64,000 nt of DNA from Psychrosphaera haliotis (GCF_039523615.1 NZ_BAAAFQ010000006.1:197162-261161); one strand, 5' to 3'; shown: positions 1 through 8,349, numbered from the stretch's first letter. Translations and numbers: made by a program. Notes: generated from the sequence alone by a model not told the origin.

Positions 1-2
1 TT

Positions 3-104
3 CTTATCGATGATACAGAAACAGACCACGCACACTGGTTAGAGCAGCAGTTAGGCTTAATTAAAACAATTGGCCTACCTAATTACTTACAAGCTCAAAT
101 GTAA
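3..104 (+). CDS. bfr: Bacterioferritin, C-terminal end (partial)
   Basis: The window opens inside a gene whose last 33 codons can be read before a TAA stop. The peptide contains DDTETDHAHWLEQQL and ends GLPNYLQAQM, which matches the conserved C-terminal helix of bacterioferritin (E. coli ends in a very similar NYLQAQ motif). Bacterioferritin is a 24-subunit haem-containing cytoplasmic iron-storage ferritin. The ferroxidase and haem-binding residues lie upstream of the window, so function is inferred from this tail only. A clear terminator follows about 50 bases downstream, so this is the last gene of its transcript. Confidence 0.85.
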   Translation, partial: LIDDTETDHAHWLEQQLGLIKTIGLPNYLQAQM

Positions 105-151
105 AAATACGGTTCAGAACGTATAGACTACTAATGCGTTATATAATTACG

Positions 152-180
152 AAAAGCAGAACATTTGTTCTGCTTTTTTT
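152..180 (+). terminator. Rho-independent terminator after bfr
   Basis: The arms AAAGCAGAAC and GTTCTGCTTT enclose a 4-base loop and run into a T tract. It sits 48 bases after the bfr stop on the same strand. Confidence 0.85.
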
Positions 181-228
181 ATGTTCGATGTTAAGTTAGT
201 TACACACAATTACAACAAGGAATAGTAA

Positions 229-453
229 ATGTCAGAAGAAAACAAACCAGTAAAACTAGAAGTTGGCATTGGTGTCGGTATTGCTGTGGGTGTTGCTATT
301 GGTGTAGCGACAGATAATTTAGGTCTGGGAATTGCTTTAGGCGTCGCGTTAGGAGCCGCTTATTCAATGAGCTCGCAGCCGAAGCCAGAAAATGGTTCAC
401 AAGATGTTGAGGACGACCGTAATGACAATGGCTCTAATACACCAAGCTCCTAA
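229..453 (+). CDS. Small glycine-zipper membrane protein, unknown function
   Basis: This is a 74-residue protein. Residues 11-50 form one long Gly/Val/Ala/Ile stretch (for example GIGVGIAVGVAIGVA and GIALGVALGAA) with GxxxG-like spacing, as in glycine-zipper membrane peptides. A short charged N-terminus precedes it. The last 24 residues are polar and acidic (Asp/Glu/Asn). An AAGGA ribosome-binding site lies 9 bases before the ATG. The gene stands alone between the bfr terminator and the convergent cysteine-cluster gene, whose stop it overlaps by four bases. One or two membrane-spanning hairpins are likely. I do not recognise a named family. Confidence 0.6.
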   Translation: MSEENKPVKLEVGIGVGIAVGVAIGVATDNLGLGIALGVALGAAYSMSSQPKPENGSQDVEDDRNDNGSNTPSS

Positions 454-845
454 CGATTGTGATGACTATCATCCATCAGTTTATTCAATTTAAGTTGAGC
501 CGCTGAGGGGTTGTTTAAATCGGTTACTTCTATCATTTCACATTCGTCCCTAATCATTTCCGATATTAAGCTTGGGTAATGTCGGCAATCTTCTGGGCGA
601 TCGAGGTAAATACTGCAGGTATATAGTGTTGGTGAATCCGGTGTTAACTTAGGCTCTATGCCTAAAAATGGACACTGTTTTAAAGGTTCTCCTGATTTTG
701 GGTCAAACCATATTTTGTCGTCCTTCACGTATGCGTATATGTCGGGGTTAAAAATCTCCCACATTTCAATCTCTTCGGAGGTGGCGGATAAATCTCCTCC
801 ACCATATTTAATGCAACACTTTCCGCACTGATTACAGTTTTTCAT
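450..845 (-). CDS. YkgJ-type cysteine-cluster protein (putative Zn/Fe-chelating)
   Basis: The protein is about 131 residues from the chosen start. It begins MKNCNQCGKCC, the CxxCxxCC cluster (Cys4, 7, 10, 11) typical of the YkgJ / UPF0153 family. Further cysteines appear at QCPFLG, YTCSIY and DCRHYP, the usual pattern of this presumed metal-chelating fold. The biochemical role of the family is not established. I prefer the start at 845 because it places the cluster at the N-terminus as in relatives. An in-frame ATG 11 codons upstream (878) would overlap the LysR gene. The gene follows that LysR gene by one base and is probably co-transcribed with it. Confidence 0.75.
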   Translation of the reverse strand: MKNCNQCGKCCIKYGGGDLSATSEEIEMWEIFNPDIYAYVKDDKIWFDPKSGEPLKQCPFLGIEPKLTPDSPTLYTCSIYLDRPEDCRHYPSLISEMIRDECEMIEVTDLNNPSAAQLKLNKLMDDSHHNR

Positions 846-846
846 A

Positions 847-1743
847 CTATTCCGTATCCCAATATGGCGGGGTGCCATACCAGTCTTTTAAGAAATCTAT
901 CAATACTCGAACTTTTGGTGCTAACAATCTCGACGACGGATAAACGGCCCAGATAGCAGTATCAGAGGCCAACGGATAATCCTCTAAAACCTTCACTAAT
1001 TCGCCACTATTCAAGTGCTTATAAACATTCCAAGTAGAGTTAATAGATAAACCAAGCCCTTGTACACTTGCATCTCGCATCGCCTCACCGTTATCCGTTC
1101 GAAGCTTAGAATGCGTTTTAATGTTTACCGTTTTACCTTCTGACTTTAATGCCCACGTATCAAAGCTTCTGAGGTTTACACAGTTATGTGCCTTTAAATC
1201 CTCTAGCGTTTTAGGCATACCGAACTCTTCAATATAACTTGGTGCGGCACAAATAATTCGCTTATCCACCGCTAATTTACTGGCTATTAGGCTGGAGTCT
1301 TTTAATTCAGCATTTCTAATCGCAATATCAAAACCACCTTCAACCATATCCACAATGGTATCTGACATGCTTAAATCAATATTGATCAAAGGGTATCGCT
1401 TTAAAAACTCTGCTAAAGCAGGAACTAAATGTTGCCGTCCAAATGATGCCGGTGCTGTAATTCTTAGAGTGCCCATAGGAGACGCATTGCCAACGCCTAC
1501 CGAGGCTTTTGCGGCTTCGATACCAACTAGAACCTCTTCTGCGTGAGGAAGAAAAACCTTTCCTTCTTCAGTTAACGATACATTTCTGGTTGTTCTATGC
1601 AAAAGACGAATACCTAACTCTTGCTCTAATTTATTTATGTGCGCGCTAGACACAGCTGCGGACAAGCCTAATTCATGCCCCGCTGAGCTGATATTTAGTG
1701 TTGAAGCGACTCGGACAAATAGTTTTAAATGTTCAATATTCAT
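847..1743 (-). CDS. LysR-family transcriptional regulator
   Basis: The protein is 298 residues, the usual LysR length. The winged-helix domain is at about residues 1-60 (MNIEHLKLFVRVA through LLHRTTRNVSLTEEG). The C-terminal periplasmic-binding-like effector domain contains the typical RITAPASFG, DIAIRNAELKDSSL and GLGLS segments. An in-frame TTG two codons earlier is a less likely start. It is divergently transcribed from the SDR gene at 1888, the classical arrangement of a LysR regulator and its target, so control of that oxidoreductase is the simplest inference. The inducer is unknown. Confidence 0.9.
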   Translation of the reverse strand: MNIEHLKLFVRVASTLNISSAGHELGLSAAVSSAHINKLEQELGIRLLHRTTRNVSLTEEGKVFLPHAEEVLVGIEAAKASVGVGNASPMGTLRITAPASFGRQHLVPALAEFLKRYPLINIDLSMSDTIVDMVEGGFDIAIRNAELKDSSLIASKLAVDKRIICAAPSYIEEFGMPKTLEDLKAHNCVNLRSFDTWALKSEGKTVNIKTHSKLRTDNGEAMRDASVQGLGLSINSTWNVYKHLNSGELVKVLEDYPLASDTAIWAVYPSSRLLAPKVRVLIDFLKDWYGTPPYWDTE

Positions 1744-1792
1744 TATCAATAATATCTAAAAAATGATTCTTCATTAAAGAGGATTATCAATA
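1742..1792. promoter_or_regulatory. Direct repeat in the LysR/SDR divergent promoter region
   Basis: ATTATCAATA occurs at 1742-1751, overlapping the LysR start codon, and again at 1783-1792. The copies are 41 bases apart in the short region between the divergent genes. The position suits LysR binding (repeated sites near its own promoter), but the region is AT-rich and chance is possible. Confidence 0.3.
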
Positions 1793-1887
1793 TAGCAATT
1801 GTCGACTAATATTCAAACACTACTTGATTGAAGCCAAAGATGATTTAGCTTAACCATACCTTTAATAGGTTATTCAAAGGAATAAAG

Positions 1888-2691
1888 ATGAAAACAATTT
1901 TAATTACAGGTTCAACCGATGGCTTAGGTTTAGCAACCGCAACAAAATTATTAGAACTTGGCCATCAAGTTATAATTCATGGCCGTAACGAAGAAAAGCT
2001 GGCGTCAGTTCACCAATCATTATTAAAAATATCGCCTCAAGTTTCTGCATACCAGGCAGACTTTTCGGACTTAAGCTCTGTGTTAGCGTTAGCCAATACA
2101 ATTAAATCTGATTACGCGTCAATCGATGTTTTAATCAATAATGCAGGCGTATTCAAATTAAATCCTGCATCAATTGATAAAGATAAAGTTGACCCTCGAC
2201 TTATGATCAATACGATTGCACCTTATGTATTTACAAAAGCCTTGCATAGCAACTTATCAGACGATGCCAGAGTTATTAATTTATCTTCAGCCGCCCAAGC
2301 ACCATTTGACTTAAACGGTATTCTTGGAACAAAAAGCTACTCCAACGAAATGCAAGCCTATGCTGAAAGTAAGCTTGCAATCACGGCGTGGACGTTAGCC
2401 ATGGCAAAGTTAGAAAACACTAAACGCCAGGTTTTCTTGGCGGTAAACCCTGGTTCATTGCTAGCAACAAAAATGGTGAAAGCTGGTTTTGGTGTTGAAG
2501 GTAATGACATCTCTATTGGCGTAAACCTGTTAACGGACGCTTCGTTATCTGACAGCTTTAAAGAATCCAACGGCAAGTATTTTGACAATGATAAAAAAGC
2601 CTTTGCGACTCCGGATAGTTATGCGGCAAACGAATCAAACCAGAACTCGTTGATTGCACTATTAGACAAAATTTATACAGAGCTTCAATAG
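1888..2691 (+). CDS. Short-chain dehydrogenase/reductase (SDR)
   Basis: This 267-residue classical SDR has the cofactor motif TGSTDGLG at residues 7-14, HGRNEEKL after the second strand (an Arg that usually favours NADP), NNAG, a catalytic Ser in LSSAAQA and YAESK as the Tyr-x-x-x-Lys pair. It would catalyse NAD(P)-dependent carbonyl/alcohol interconversion in the cytoplasm. The substrate cannot be read from the sequence. It is divergent from the LysR gene at 847 and probably regulated by it. An AAGGAAT ribosome-binding site precedes the ATG. The next SDR begins 92 bases later and is only distantly similar, so a recent duplication is unlikely. Confidence 0.9.
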   Translation: MKTILITGSTDGLGLATATKLLELGHQVIIHGRNEEKLASVHQSLLKISPQVSAYQADFSDLSSVLALANTIKSDYASIDVLINNAGVFKLNPASIDKDKVDPRLMINTIAPYVFTKALHSNLSDDARVINLSSAAQAPFDLNGILGTKSYSNEMQAYAESKLAITAWTLAMAKLENTKRQVFLAVNPGSLLATKMVKAGFGVEGNDISIGVNLLTDASLSDSFKESNGKYFDNDKKAFATPDSYAANESNQNSLIALLDKIYTELQ

Positions 2692-2783
2692 AGTTCAGTT
2701 TTAAAATTAACCGTGCGGCGTCGTGCTTTTTTCTGCATAATTAGCGGTCTATTCCATAGGTTAATTTTAGGGTTTTATTAGAC

Positions 2784-3509
2784 ATGAAAAAAACATGCAT
2801 TATAACGGGTGGCTCTTCGGGAATTGGCCTTAGTTGCGTCGAACTGTTCCTAGAAAATGGTTACCAAGTTTTTAATCTTGATTTACAACCTAGCGACAAA
2901 GGTGAGTATATACATTGTGATATAACAAACCTTAATGCCGTTCGCGAAAACATTTCTAATATTGCCCGTAGTTATAAAATCGATACTCTGATATCCAATG
3001 CGGGAATTCATTTCTCCGGTACTATTGAAAACACATCTGACGCTGAATTTGATCGGGTTTTGGATATCAATGTAAAAGGTGCTTATGCGGCAATACAAGC
3101 CGTTTTACCAAGCATGAAAAAGCATCGCGACGGTTCAATAATACTTATTGCTTCAGACCAAGCCTTGATAGCTAAACAAAACTCTTTTGCTTACAACCTT
3201 AGTAAAACTGCGCTGGCTTCTATGGCCAAAACAACAGCCCTCGATTACGCCGAATTTAATATACGCTCAAACGCATTATGCCCCGGCACCATTGAAACGC
3301 CTTTATACCATAAGGCTATCGACAATTATGTTGCGCGCTCAGGTGCAAATAAAGACGAAATCCATCGAGAAGAAGCATCTCTCCAGCCAATTGGTCGATT
3401 AGGCCAACCAGAAGAGGTCGCCCAGTTTGCCCTATTTTTGGCGAGTGAAAAGGCCAGTTTTATAACTGGTAGCCTGCAAGTTATTGATGGCGGGTATACG
3501 GCGCAATAA
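2784..3509 (+). CDS. SDR-family sugar dehydrogenase (putative)
   Basis: This 241-residue classical SDR has TGGSSGIG at residues 8-15, an Asp in NLDLQ after the second strand (favours NAD), SNAG, a catalytic Ser in LIASDQA, the pair YNLSK, and the typical C-terminal segment FITGSLQVIDGGY. Its stop codon directly abuts the ATG of the downstream COG3618 lactonase-like gene, so the two are translationally coupled. SDR plus COG3618 lactonase is the usual pairing in non-phosphorylative sugar oxidation, where the SDR makes an aldonolactone (L-fucose, L-rhamnose and L-arabinose routes are known). The sugar is an open question. Confidence 0.85.
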   Translation: MKKTCIITGGSSGIGLSCVELFLENGYQVFNLDLQPSDKGEYIHCDITNLNAVRENISNIARSYKIDTLISNAGIHFSGTIENTSDAEFDRVLDINVKGAYAAIQAVLPSMKKHRDGSIILIASDQALIAKQNSFAYNLSKTALASMAKTTALDYAEFNIRSNALCPGTIETPLYHKAIDNYVARSGANKDEIHREEASLQPIGRLGQPEEVAQFALFLASEKASFITGSLQVIDGGYTAQ

Positions 3510-4391
3510 ATGAAAATTAGTGACCCACACCTCCACCTATTTGATTTGGTCAAAGGCGAATATCAATGGTTGAAGCCAGAGCATCCTCCTTTTTGGAGCG
3601 ATAAGTCTAAAATAAATCGGGACTTTTCGGAGCTGGATCTAACCGTGTTTGAGCAATTTGAGCTATCTTCATTTGTTCACATTGAAGCTGGGTTCAACAA
3701 TGAACACCCCAGCCAAGAAGTCGAATGGTTGGAAAAAACCGTCACTAAGCCTTTTAAATCTATCGCCACTATCAATTTACTTTTGGAGCCTGAAGAATTT
3801 AAAAGTCAGATAAGCGAACTTAAGCTCTATTCTTCTGTTGCTGGTGTGCGCCATATTTTAGATGAAAACGCAGTTGCCATTCTTAACTCAGCTAATTGCT
3901 TATGCAATCTCAGTTATTTAGAGTCTCAAAATTTAATATTTGAACTTCAGACGAACCTATTCGATACACTCGTTGTTGACGGTATTACTAAGTCACTGAG
4001 TTCTTTGCCGCTCGGTAATTTAAAAGTTGTTATTAATCATGCTGGATTTCCCCCTGCAGATCATAATCAAAACGAAGACGAATGGGCCAACTGGCTTGCT
4101 GGAATTAAACGGTTAAGCACGTTCTCAAATGTTTCGATAAAGTGTTCAGGCTGGGAAATGAGTAACCGAAATTACACGCTTGCTGCTATTGAACTTAAGA
4201 TTAAAAGTGTCATAAATGTATTTGGGATTGAACGTATTATGATGGCCAGCAATTTTCCGTTGTGCACATTCAGCAAGTCTTATGCAGAATATTGGCAAGA
4301 TATAGTTTTGGTGTTAAACAACCTAAATATTCCGCAGGCTCACCAGCAGAAGCTACTTTATGACAATGCGGTTGCTTTCTATTTCAAATAA
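3510..4391 (+). CDS. Amidohydrolase-family sugar lactonase (COG3618-like)
   Basis: This 293-residue protein begins MKISDPHLHLFDL, carrying the HxH metal motif of strand 1. The following EYQWL segment is typical of the L-fuconolactonase / L-rhamnonolactonase / galactarolactone isomerase group of amidohydrolase_2. Later segments GVRHIL, VINHAGFPP and NVSIKCSGWE correspond to the other barrel strands, and MMASNFPLC near the C-terminus sits where the family has an active-site Asp. In this copy that position appears to be Asn (SNFP instead of the usual SDWP), so catalytic competence should be checked. The start codon directly follows the upstream SDR stop. Confidence 0.75.
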   Translation: MKISDPHLHLFDLVKGEYQWLKPEHPPFWSDKSKINRDFSELDLTVFEQFELSSFVHIEAGFNNEHPSQEVEWLEKTVTKPFKSIATINLLLEPEEFKSQISELKLYSSVAGVRHILDENAVAILNSANCLCNLSYLESQNLIFELQTNLFDTLVVDGITKSLSSLPLGNLKVVINHAGFPPADHNQNEDEWANWLAGIKRLSTFSNVSIKCSGWEMSNRNYTLAAIELKIKSVINVFGIERIMMASNFPLCTFSKSYAEYWQDIVLVLNNLNIPQAHQQKLLYDNAVAFYFK

Positions 4392-4464
4392 AACCTGACT
4401 GTTCATGTATTATGGAGATGTTATTTTTAACCGACACCCTCTCCTTAACAAATCGGTCTCTCAA

Positions 4465-4492
4465 ACAAAAAGGCCGCGTCAAAAGACACGGC
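4465..4492 (-). terminator. Terminator of the dehydratase/aldolase transcript
   Basis: On the minus strand the stem GCCGTGTC / GACGCGGC (one G-T wobble, TTTT loop) is followed by CTTTTTG. It lies 25 bases after the stop of the enolase-superfamily gene, in the convergent gap with the lactonase gene. Confidence 0.7.
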
Positions 4493-4516
4493 ACTTAAAC
4501 AGCACTTAAAAACAAC

Positions 4517-5692
4517 TTACTTAACCGTCACATTTGGCGAACGTTTAACAACCTCATCATTCAGTTCAATACCAATTCCCGGAGTATCAGGTGCTTGGAA
4601 AAAACCGTCTACCGGTTGTGGATCTTGAATACAAAGTTCACGGTTCCACGACTTGATTGCATAAGTATGGTGCTCATGAATTAAGAAGTTTGGAATCGCC
4701 GTTTCTAAATGTAATGACGCTGCCGTTGCAACTGGTCCACCACAAACGTGTGCTTGTACACGAATGTCGTAAACATCGGCGTAATCACAAACTTTCTTCG
4801 CTTCTGTGAAACCACCACATAAACCAACATCTGGTTGCAATACGTCTATGCTTTGATCTTCAAAATAAGGACGCACATCCCAGCGATGATATAAGCGTTC
4901 GCCACCAGCAATTGGAACATTTACATTATCAGACACTTTTTTGTGAACCGCTGAATTTAAATAATTCACAGGCTCTTCATACATCATACAGCCTACTTCT
5001 TCCACTATCGCACCCATTTGAATTGCAGAAGCAGCGCCCATTAACGAGTGTGATTCAAAGATAATATCTACGTCTTCGCCTACCGCATCTCGGATTGCAC
5101 GAAGGCGATCACCAAATAAGCGCATTTGTGGTTTTGTGAATAACTTAGTTCTATCAAACGACGAGCCACCATCTGCATCATAAACAATTGGGTCAACTTT
5201 CACTGCGTCATACCCTTCAGCAACGGCTTTTAATGCCGCTTCTGCGTACTGTTCTGGCTGAATAAGCTTAGTGATGTCTTTATCCCAGTCAAACTGCAAT
5301 TGGCTGGCATAAGTTCTCAACTTGTCATTCGTTTTACCACCTAATAATTGATAAACAGGAACGCCAAAGGCTTTACCTTTGATATCCCACAATGCAGTAT
5401 CAATTGCACTCATTGCAGAATATAAAACCGGTCCGCCGCCTAAGCCCCAAAAGCTTTCGCGCAGCATACGACTCCACAACAATTCAGTATTAAACGGGTT
5501 AAAACCAATTAAAACCGCTTCAGCTATTTCTTTAATCATAGCGGCAGCCGCACTGTGTCCCCAATCGTAGGCTAAACCTGCCTCACCAACGCCTGAAATA
5601 CCTTCGTCAGTATGAATACGGATAAAAACAGGATTCCATGGTGGGCGCTCTGGGCAGTGAATATCAAATATTTCTACGTGAGTGATTTTCAT
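4517..5692 (-). CDS. Enolase-superfamily (mandelate racemase/muconate lactonizing type) sugar-acid dehydratase
   Basis: The protein is 391 residues. The N-terminal capping domain spans about residues 1-125 (ending AIDTALWDIKGKAFG and LLGG). The barrel carries the expected series of ligands: Lys165-Val-Asp167, Glu213 and His215 in FESHS, Glu239 in YEEP, Glu265 in AGGER, Asp288 in QPDVG and His315 in QAHVCGG. An acidic ligand followed by His on strand 3, plus a late His, resembles galactonate- or mannonate-dehydratase-like enzymes, which remove water from aldonic acids to give 2-keto-3-deoxy acids. A cycloisomerase role is also possible. It is convergent with the SDR-lactonase pair and downstream of the class II aldolase-like gene on the same strand. 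Confidence 0.8.
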   Translation of the reverse strand: MKITHVEIFDIHCPERPPWNPVFIRIHTDEGISGVGEAGLAYDWGHSAAAAMIKEIAEAVLIGFNPFNTELLWSRMLRESFWGLGGGPVLYSAMSAIDTALWDIKGKAFGVPVYQLLGGKTNDKLRTYASQLQFDWDKDITKLIQPEQYAEAALKAVAEGYDAVKVDPIVYDADGGSSFDRTKLFTKPQMRLFGDRLRAIRDAVGEDVDIIFESHSLMGAASAIQMGAIVEEVGCMMYEEPVNYLNSAVHKKVSDNVNVPIAGGERLYHRWDVRPYFEDQSIDVLQPDVGLCGGFTEAKKVCDYADVYDIRVQAHVCGGPVATAASLHLETAIPNFLIHEHHTYAIKSWNRELCIQDPQPVDGFFQAPDTPGIGIELNDEVVKRSPNVTVK

Positions 5693-5796
5693 TTTGGTCT
5701 CTTTTAATTAAATTCTATATTGTTTTTGTTCGCGACCCTTGGTCACGCTTTAAAATTAGATGTCGGTCTTAAATACCCGCCTTTACCTATCACTCT

Positions 5797-6567
5797 TTAC
5801 ATATCAAAGTCAGGATAGGCGCGCTTAACTTTTCGCATCATGGCTGGCCATGCTTTTTGGCCTCCAGTTTGACCCGAATGGACTATATTCGCTTGCGCTT
5901 TTATACCATCAACTATGCTTTGGTCTACCATAAACGCGGATTTTCCCGTTGCTTGAACTTGTAATTGAATCTCACAAGCACGCGTTAAATCGTACATATG
6001 CATAAAGGCATCACCAATAGTTTTACCTAGTGTGATTGCACCATGGTTTTTAAGCAGGAAAAAATTAGCATTACCCAAATCATCTTTGAGTCTTTGCTTT
6101 TCTTCATCATTAACAGCCAAACCTTCATAGTCGTGATAAGCAAGGGAAGCCAATGCAAACATTGAATACTGACTCAACGGCAATAAACCTTCTTCTAAAC
6201 TTGCTACTGCAACAGTCTCATTAGTATGAACATGTAATGTACATTGATCTTCATGTCTTGCTTCATGCAGTGCGCTATGAATAGTGAAGCCAGCTGGGTT
6301 AATCGTAAAAGGACAGTCTTCTTGAACAATGTTGCCTTGAATATCAATCTTTACTAAATTCGATGCCGTGATTTCATCAAACGTAAGGCCAAATGCATTT
6401 AATAACAAATGATCAGTACCCGGAATACGAGCTGATATATGAGAATGAATTAAGTCGTCCCAACCGTGCATCACTAATAATCGATAACATGCGGCCAATT
6501 CCACACGCGTCTGCCATTCTTGTTCAGACACTGAGTCTTTTAAGCTGACCACTGGCAAGTCGTACAT
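5797..6567 (-). CDS. Class II aldolase/adducin-family protein
   Basis: This 256-residue protein has the metal-binding histidines of the family: a HSHIS segment at about residues 41-45, HVH at 112-114 and a later LLKNHGAITLG segment. Relatives cleave or decarboxylate phosphorylated or acidic sugars in the cytoplasm using Zn2+. The stretch where true aldolases carry the catalytic Glu (SSEW-like) instead reads NPAGFTIHSALHEAR, typical of the adducin-like branch, so retro-aldol activity is uncertain. It is probably the first gene of a transcript with the dehydratase (104-base gap). An AAGGAAC ribosome-binding site precedes the ATG. Confidence 0.8.
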   Translation of the reverse strand: MYDLPVVSLKDSVSEQEWQTRVELAACYRLLVMHGWDDLIHSHISARIPGTDHLLLNAFGLTFDEITASNLVKIDIQGNIVQEDCPFTINPAGFTIHSALHEARHEDQCTLHVHTNETVAVASLEEGLLPLSQYSMFALASLAYHDYEGLAVNDEEKQRLKDDLGNANFFLLKNHGAITLGKTIGDAFMHMYDLTRACEIQLQVQATGKSAFMVDQSIVDGIKAQANIVHSGQTGGQKAWPAMMRKVKRAYPDFDM

Positions 6568-6913
6568 AATTGTTCCTTAACGCTCTGATTTAGTTGGCAG
6601 TATATAGGATAGCCTTTACCAACCTTAATAACTGATAATAATAATATATAGCGAGCCGTTTTTATATATTTGAATGCCTCTGTGTAAACTATTCTCAGCC
6701 AATATCCATTTAATTGCATTCGCAGTTAGTATCGTCCCAATTTAAATTTTTAAAACCACCAGCTAGTACCTACATATGCTCACTTTCCTGTGTGAATTTA
6801 GTCAATAAAGTTGTGTTCTCAAACCACGACACCTTATGCTAATCGAAATAAACTTTACGTTTATCATAAAATTTAATTTGACTAACATAAAGCAAGTCAC
6901 TATTGTAAATAAC
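6568..6913. other. Intergenic region, no gene seen
   Basis: These 346 AT-rich bases separate the divergent aldolase-like gene and the HTH gene. Both promoters must lie here, but I could not single out convincing elements. In-frame extensions of the HTH gene into this region exist but lack conserved sequence. No tRNA, repeat or strong hairpin was seen. Confidence 0.5.
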
Positions 6914-7135
6914 ATGAATATACGAATTAACTTAGACATAGAACTCGCGAAACAGAAAATGTCATTAACTGAATTGTCACAACAAATCGGCATTTCAATG
7001 ACTAATCTATCCTTGTTGAAAAACGGTAAGGTTAAAGCGATTCGATTTAGTACGCTAGAGGCTATATGCAAGGCATTAAGTTGTCAGCCCGGCGATATTT
7101 TGGTGTATGAAATTAAAGAGAAAGATGGGAGTTAA
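6914..7135 (+). CDS. Small Xre/YozG-type helix-turn-helix regulator
   Basis: This 73-residue protein starts MNIRINLDIELAKQKMSL and consists almost only of an HTH_3 domain (TELSQQIGISMTNLSLLKNGKV, then FSTLEAICKALSCQPGDIL). It matches the short single-domain YozG-like regulators often found beside small membrane proteins. The ATG at 6914 is preferred: the 26 codons before it, back to 6836, read as unconserved low-complexity sequence. A membrane-protein gene follows 60 bases downstream, so autoregulation of this pair is a reasonable inference. Confidence 0.8.
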   Translation: MNIRINLDIELAKQKMSLTELSQQIGISMTNLSLLKNGKVKAIRFSTLEAICKALSCQPGDILVYEIKEKDGS

Positions 7136-7195
7136 TCTATTTTAAAAGTCGATTAACTAACTCTGACTTTACTTATTTTAAAACTGGAGATTTAA

Positions 7196-7813
7196 ATGAA
7201 CAATCAATACATAAAACCAGCGATAGCCACTTTGCTGCTCGCCATCGTATTCCCCATTTATTGGAGCAGCGCGTTTTACTCAGCAAGCTTTAATAATGAT
7301 ATTTTTGCGTTTATAAAAGCCGATATGATGACACTTGGCTTCAGTGATTTAATGTTTGTGATCATGGGCGCACTTGAAGTTTACGTTTATTTGAGTTTAA
7401 GCAAAGCACTAAAAGTCCAACTTAACTCGCGCTTTGCTTCTATTTTGCTTATTGTAATGGCGATAGCCAGTGCCCTGTTCCACGGAACGGTGATCTTTGA
7501 TGTTGCTTTAGCGATGACAAGTGGTGCGTTACCAAACTCATCAATAGATAGCATAGTTGCTGTGGGTTTGTTTTTCGGTATTGCTGCGCTAGTTTTATTA
7601 GCGTTTTCTACTTTTATTTGCAGTATTGTAATATTAATCAACCACCAACAAATCAGCAGTATGTTGAAAGTCTTTTCTGTATTACTTTTAGTGGTGAGCA
7701 TTCTACAAGTAACAGTGATTTTCTCTGCATTTAATTTACTACTATTTCCATTCACCTTAGCCATGCTTGCGGTATACTTTGTGAAAGAACCAGACACATT
7801 GGAAATTGTTTAA
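7196..7813 (+). CDS. Integral membrane protein, unknown function
   Basis: This 205-residue protein has about five to six hydrophobic segments (around residues 8-28, 44-66, 82-105, 119-146, 158-178 and 180-195), short loops, and no recognisable catalytic motif. A CTGGAG ribosome-binding site precedes the ATG. It follows a YozG-like HTH gene, the usual position of DUF2975-type membrane proteins, but I cannot confirm membership of that family from the sequence. A transport, sensing or small-molecule-resistance role cannot be distinguished. Confidence 0.65.
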   Translation: MNNQYIKPAIATLLLAIVFPIYWSSAFYSASFNNDIFAFIKADMMTLGFSDLMFVIMGALEVYVYLSLSKALKVQLNSRFASILLIVMAIASALFHGTVIFDVALAMTSGALPNSSIDSIVAVGLFFGIAALVLLAFSTFICSIVILINHQQISSMLKVFSVLLLVVSILQVTVIFSAFNLLLFPFTLAMLAVYFVKEPDTLEIV

Positions 7814-7821
7814 ACTAATCT

Positions 7822-8307
7822 ATGAACATTGACAAATTAGCAGTATTTTCAGAATTATTTATTCAGTTAGAAAAGTCCTTTCTAGCAGCCTCCGATGCTG
7901 CAGAAGGGGCGCGTCAATTGGCAACTCACGAACAGAGTAAACCAGAAACTCAGTATGATACGGTTGGACTCGAAGCTTCATATTTAGCACATGGTCACTC
8001 ACAACGTGCTGCAGACTTAGCCAATGCCATAGAGGATTGGAAAGTTTTACAACACAAAGTATTCAGTAATGAGTCTAGTATCGACGCAGGGGCTTTAGTT
8101 GAGCTCATTGATTCAGATGAAATTTCAAAAATGTTTTTAATCGGCAATTATTCTGGTGGTTTAAAAATCGAGGTATCAGACGAAGTCGTTACCGTCATTA
8201 CCTTATCGTCACCCCTGGGCGGAGCCATGAAATCAAAACAAGTCGGTGATGAGTTTCAACACCCAGTTAATGCTAAGCTTAGTTTGGAAATAACTCACCT
8301 AGTCTAG
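7822..8307 (+). CDS. GreA/GreB C-terminal-domain-like protein
   Basis: This 161-residue protein has a helical, Ala/Gln/His-rich N-terminal half (about 1-85) with no clear coiled-coil heptads. The C-terminal part ends with the segment SPLGGAMKSKQVGDEF, which resembles the GreA/GreB/Rnk FKBP-like domain motif (SPxxxALxGKxVGDE). This suggests an RNA-polymerase secondary-channel or related binding protein. The acidic coiled-coil tip needed for transcript cleavage is not evident, so an Rnk-like non-cleaving role is more likely than a true Gre factor. It starts 8 bases after the membrane-protein stop. Confidence 0.6.
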   Translation: MNIDKLAVFSELFIQLEKSFLAASDAAEGARQLATHEQSKPETQYDTVGLEASYLAHGHSQRAADLANAIEDWKVLQHKVFSNESSIDAGALVELIDSDEISKMFLIGNYSGGLKIEVSDEVVTVITLSSPLGGAMKSKQVGDEFQHPVNAKLSLEITHLV

Positions 8308-8349
8308 CTTCAGGACACAACAGTAATCCGCATCGCCTAAAGTTGAAAC

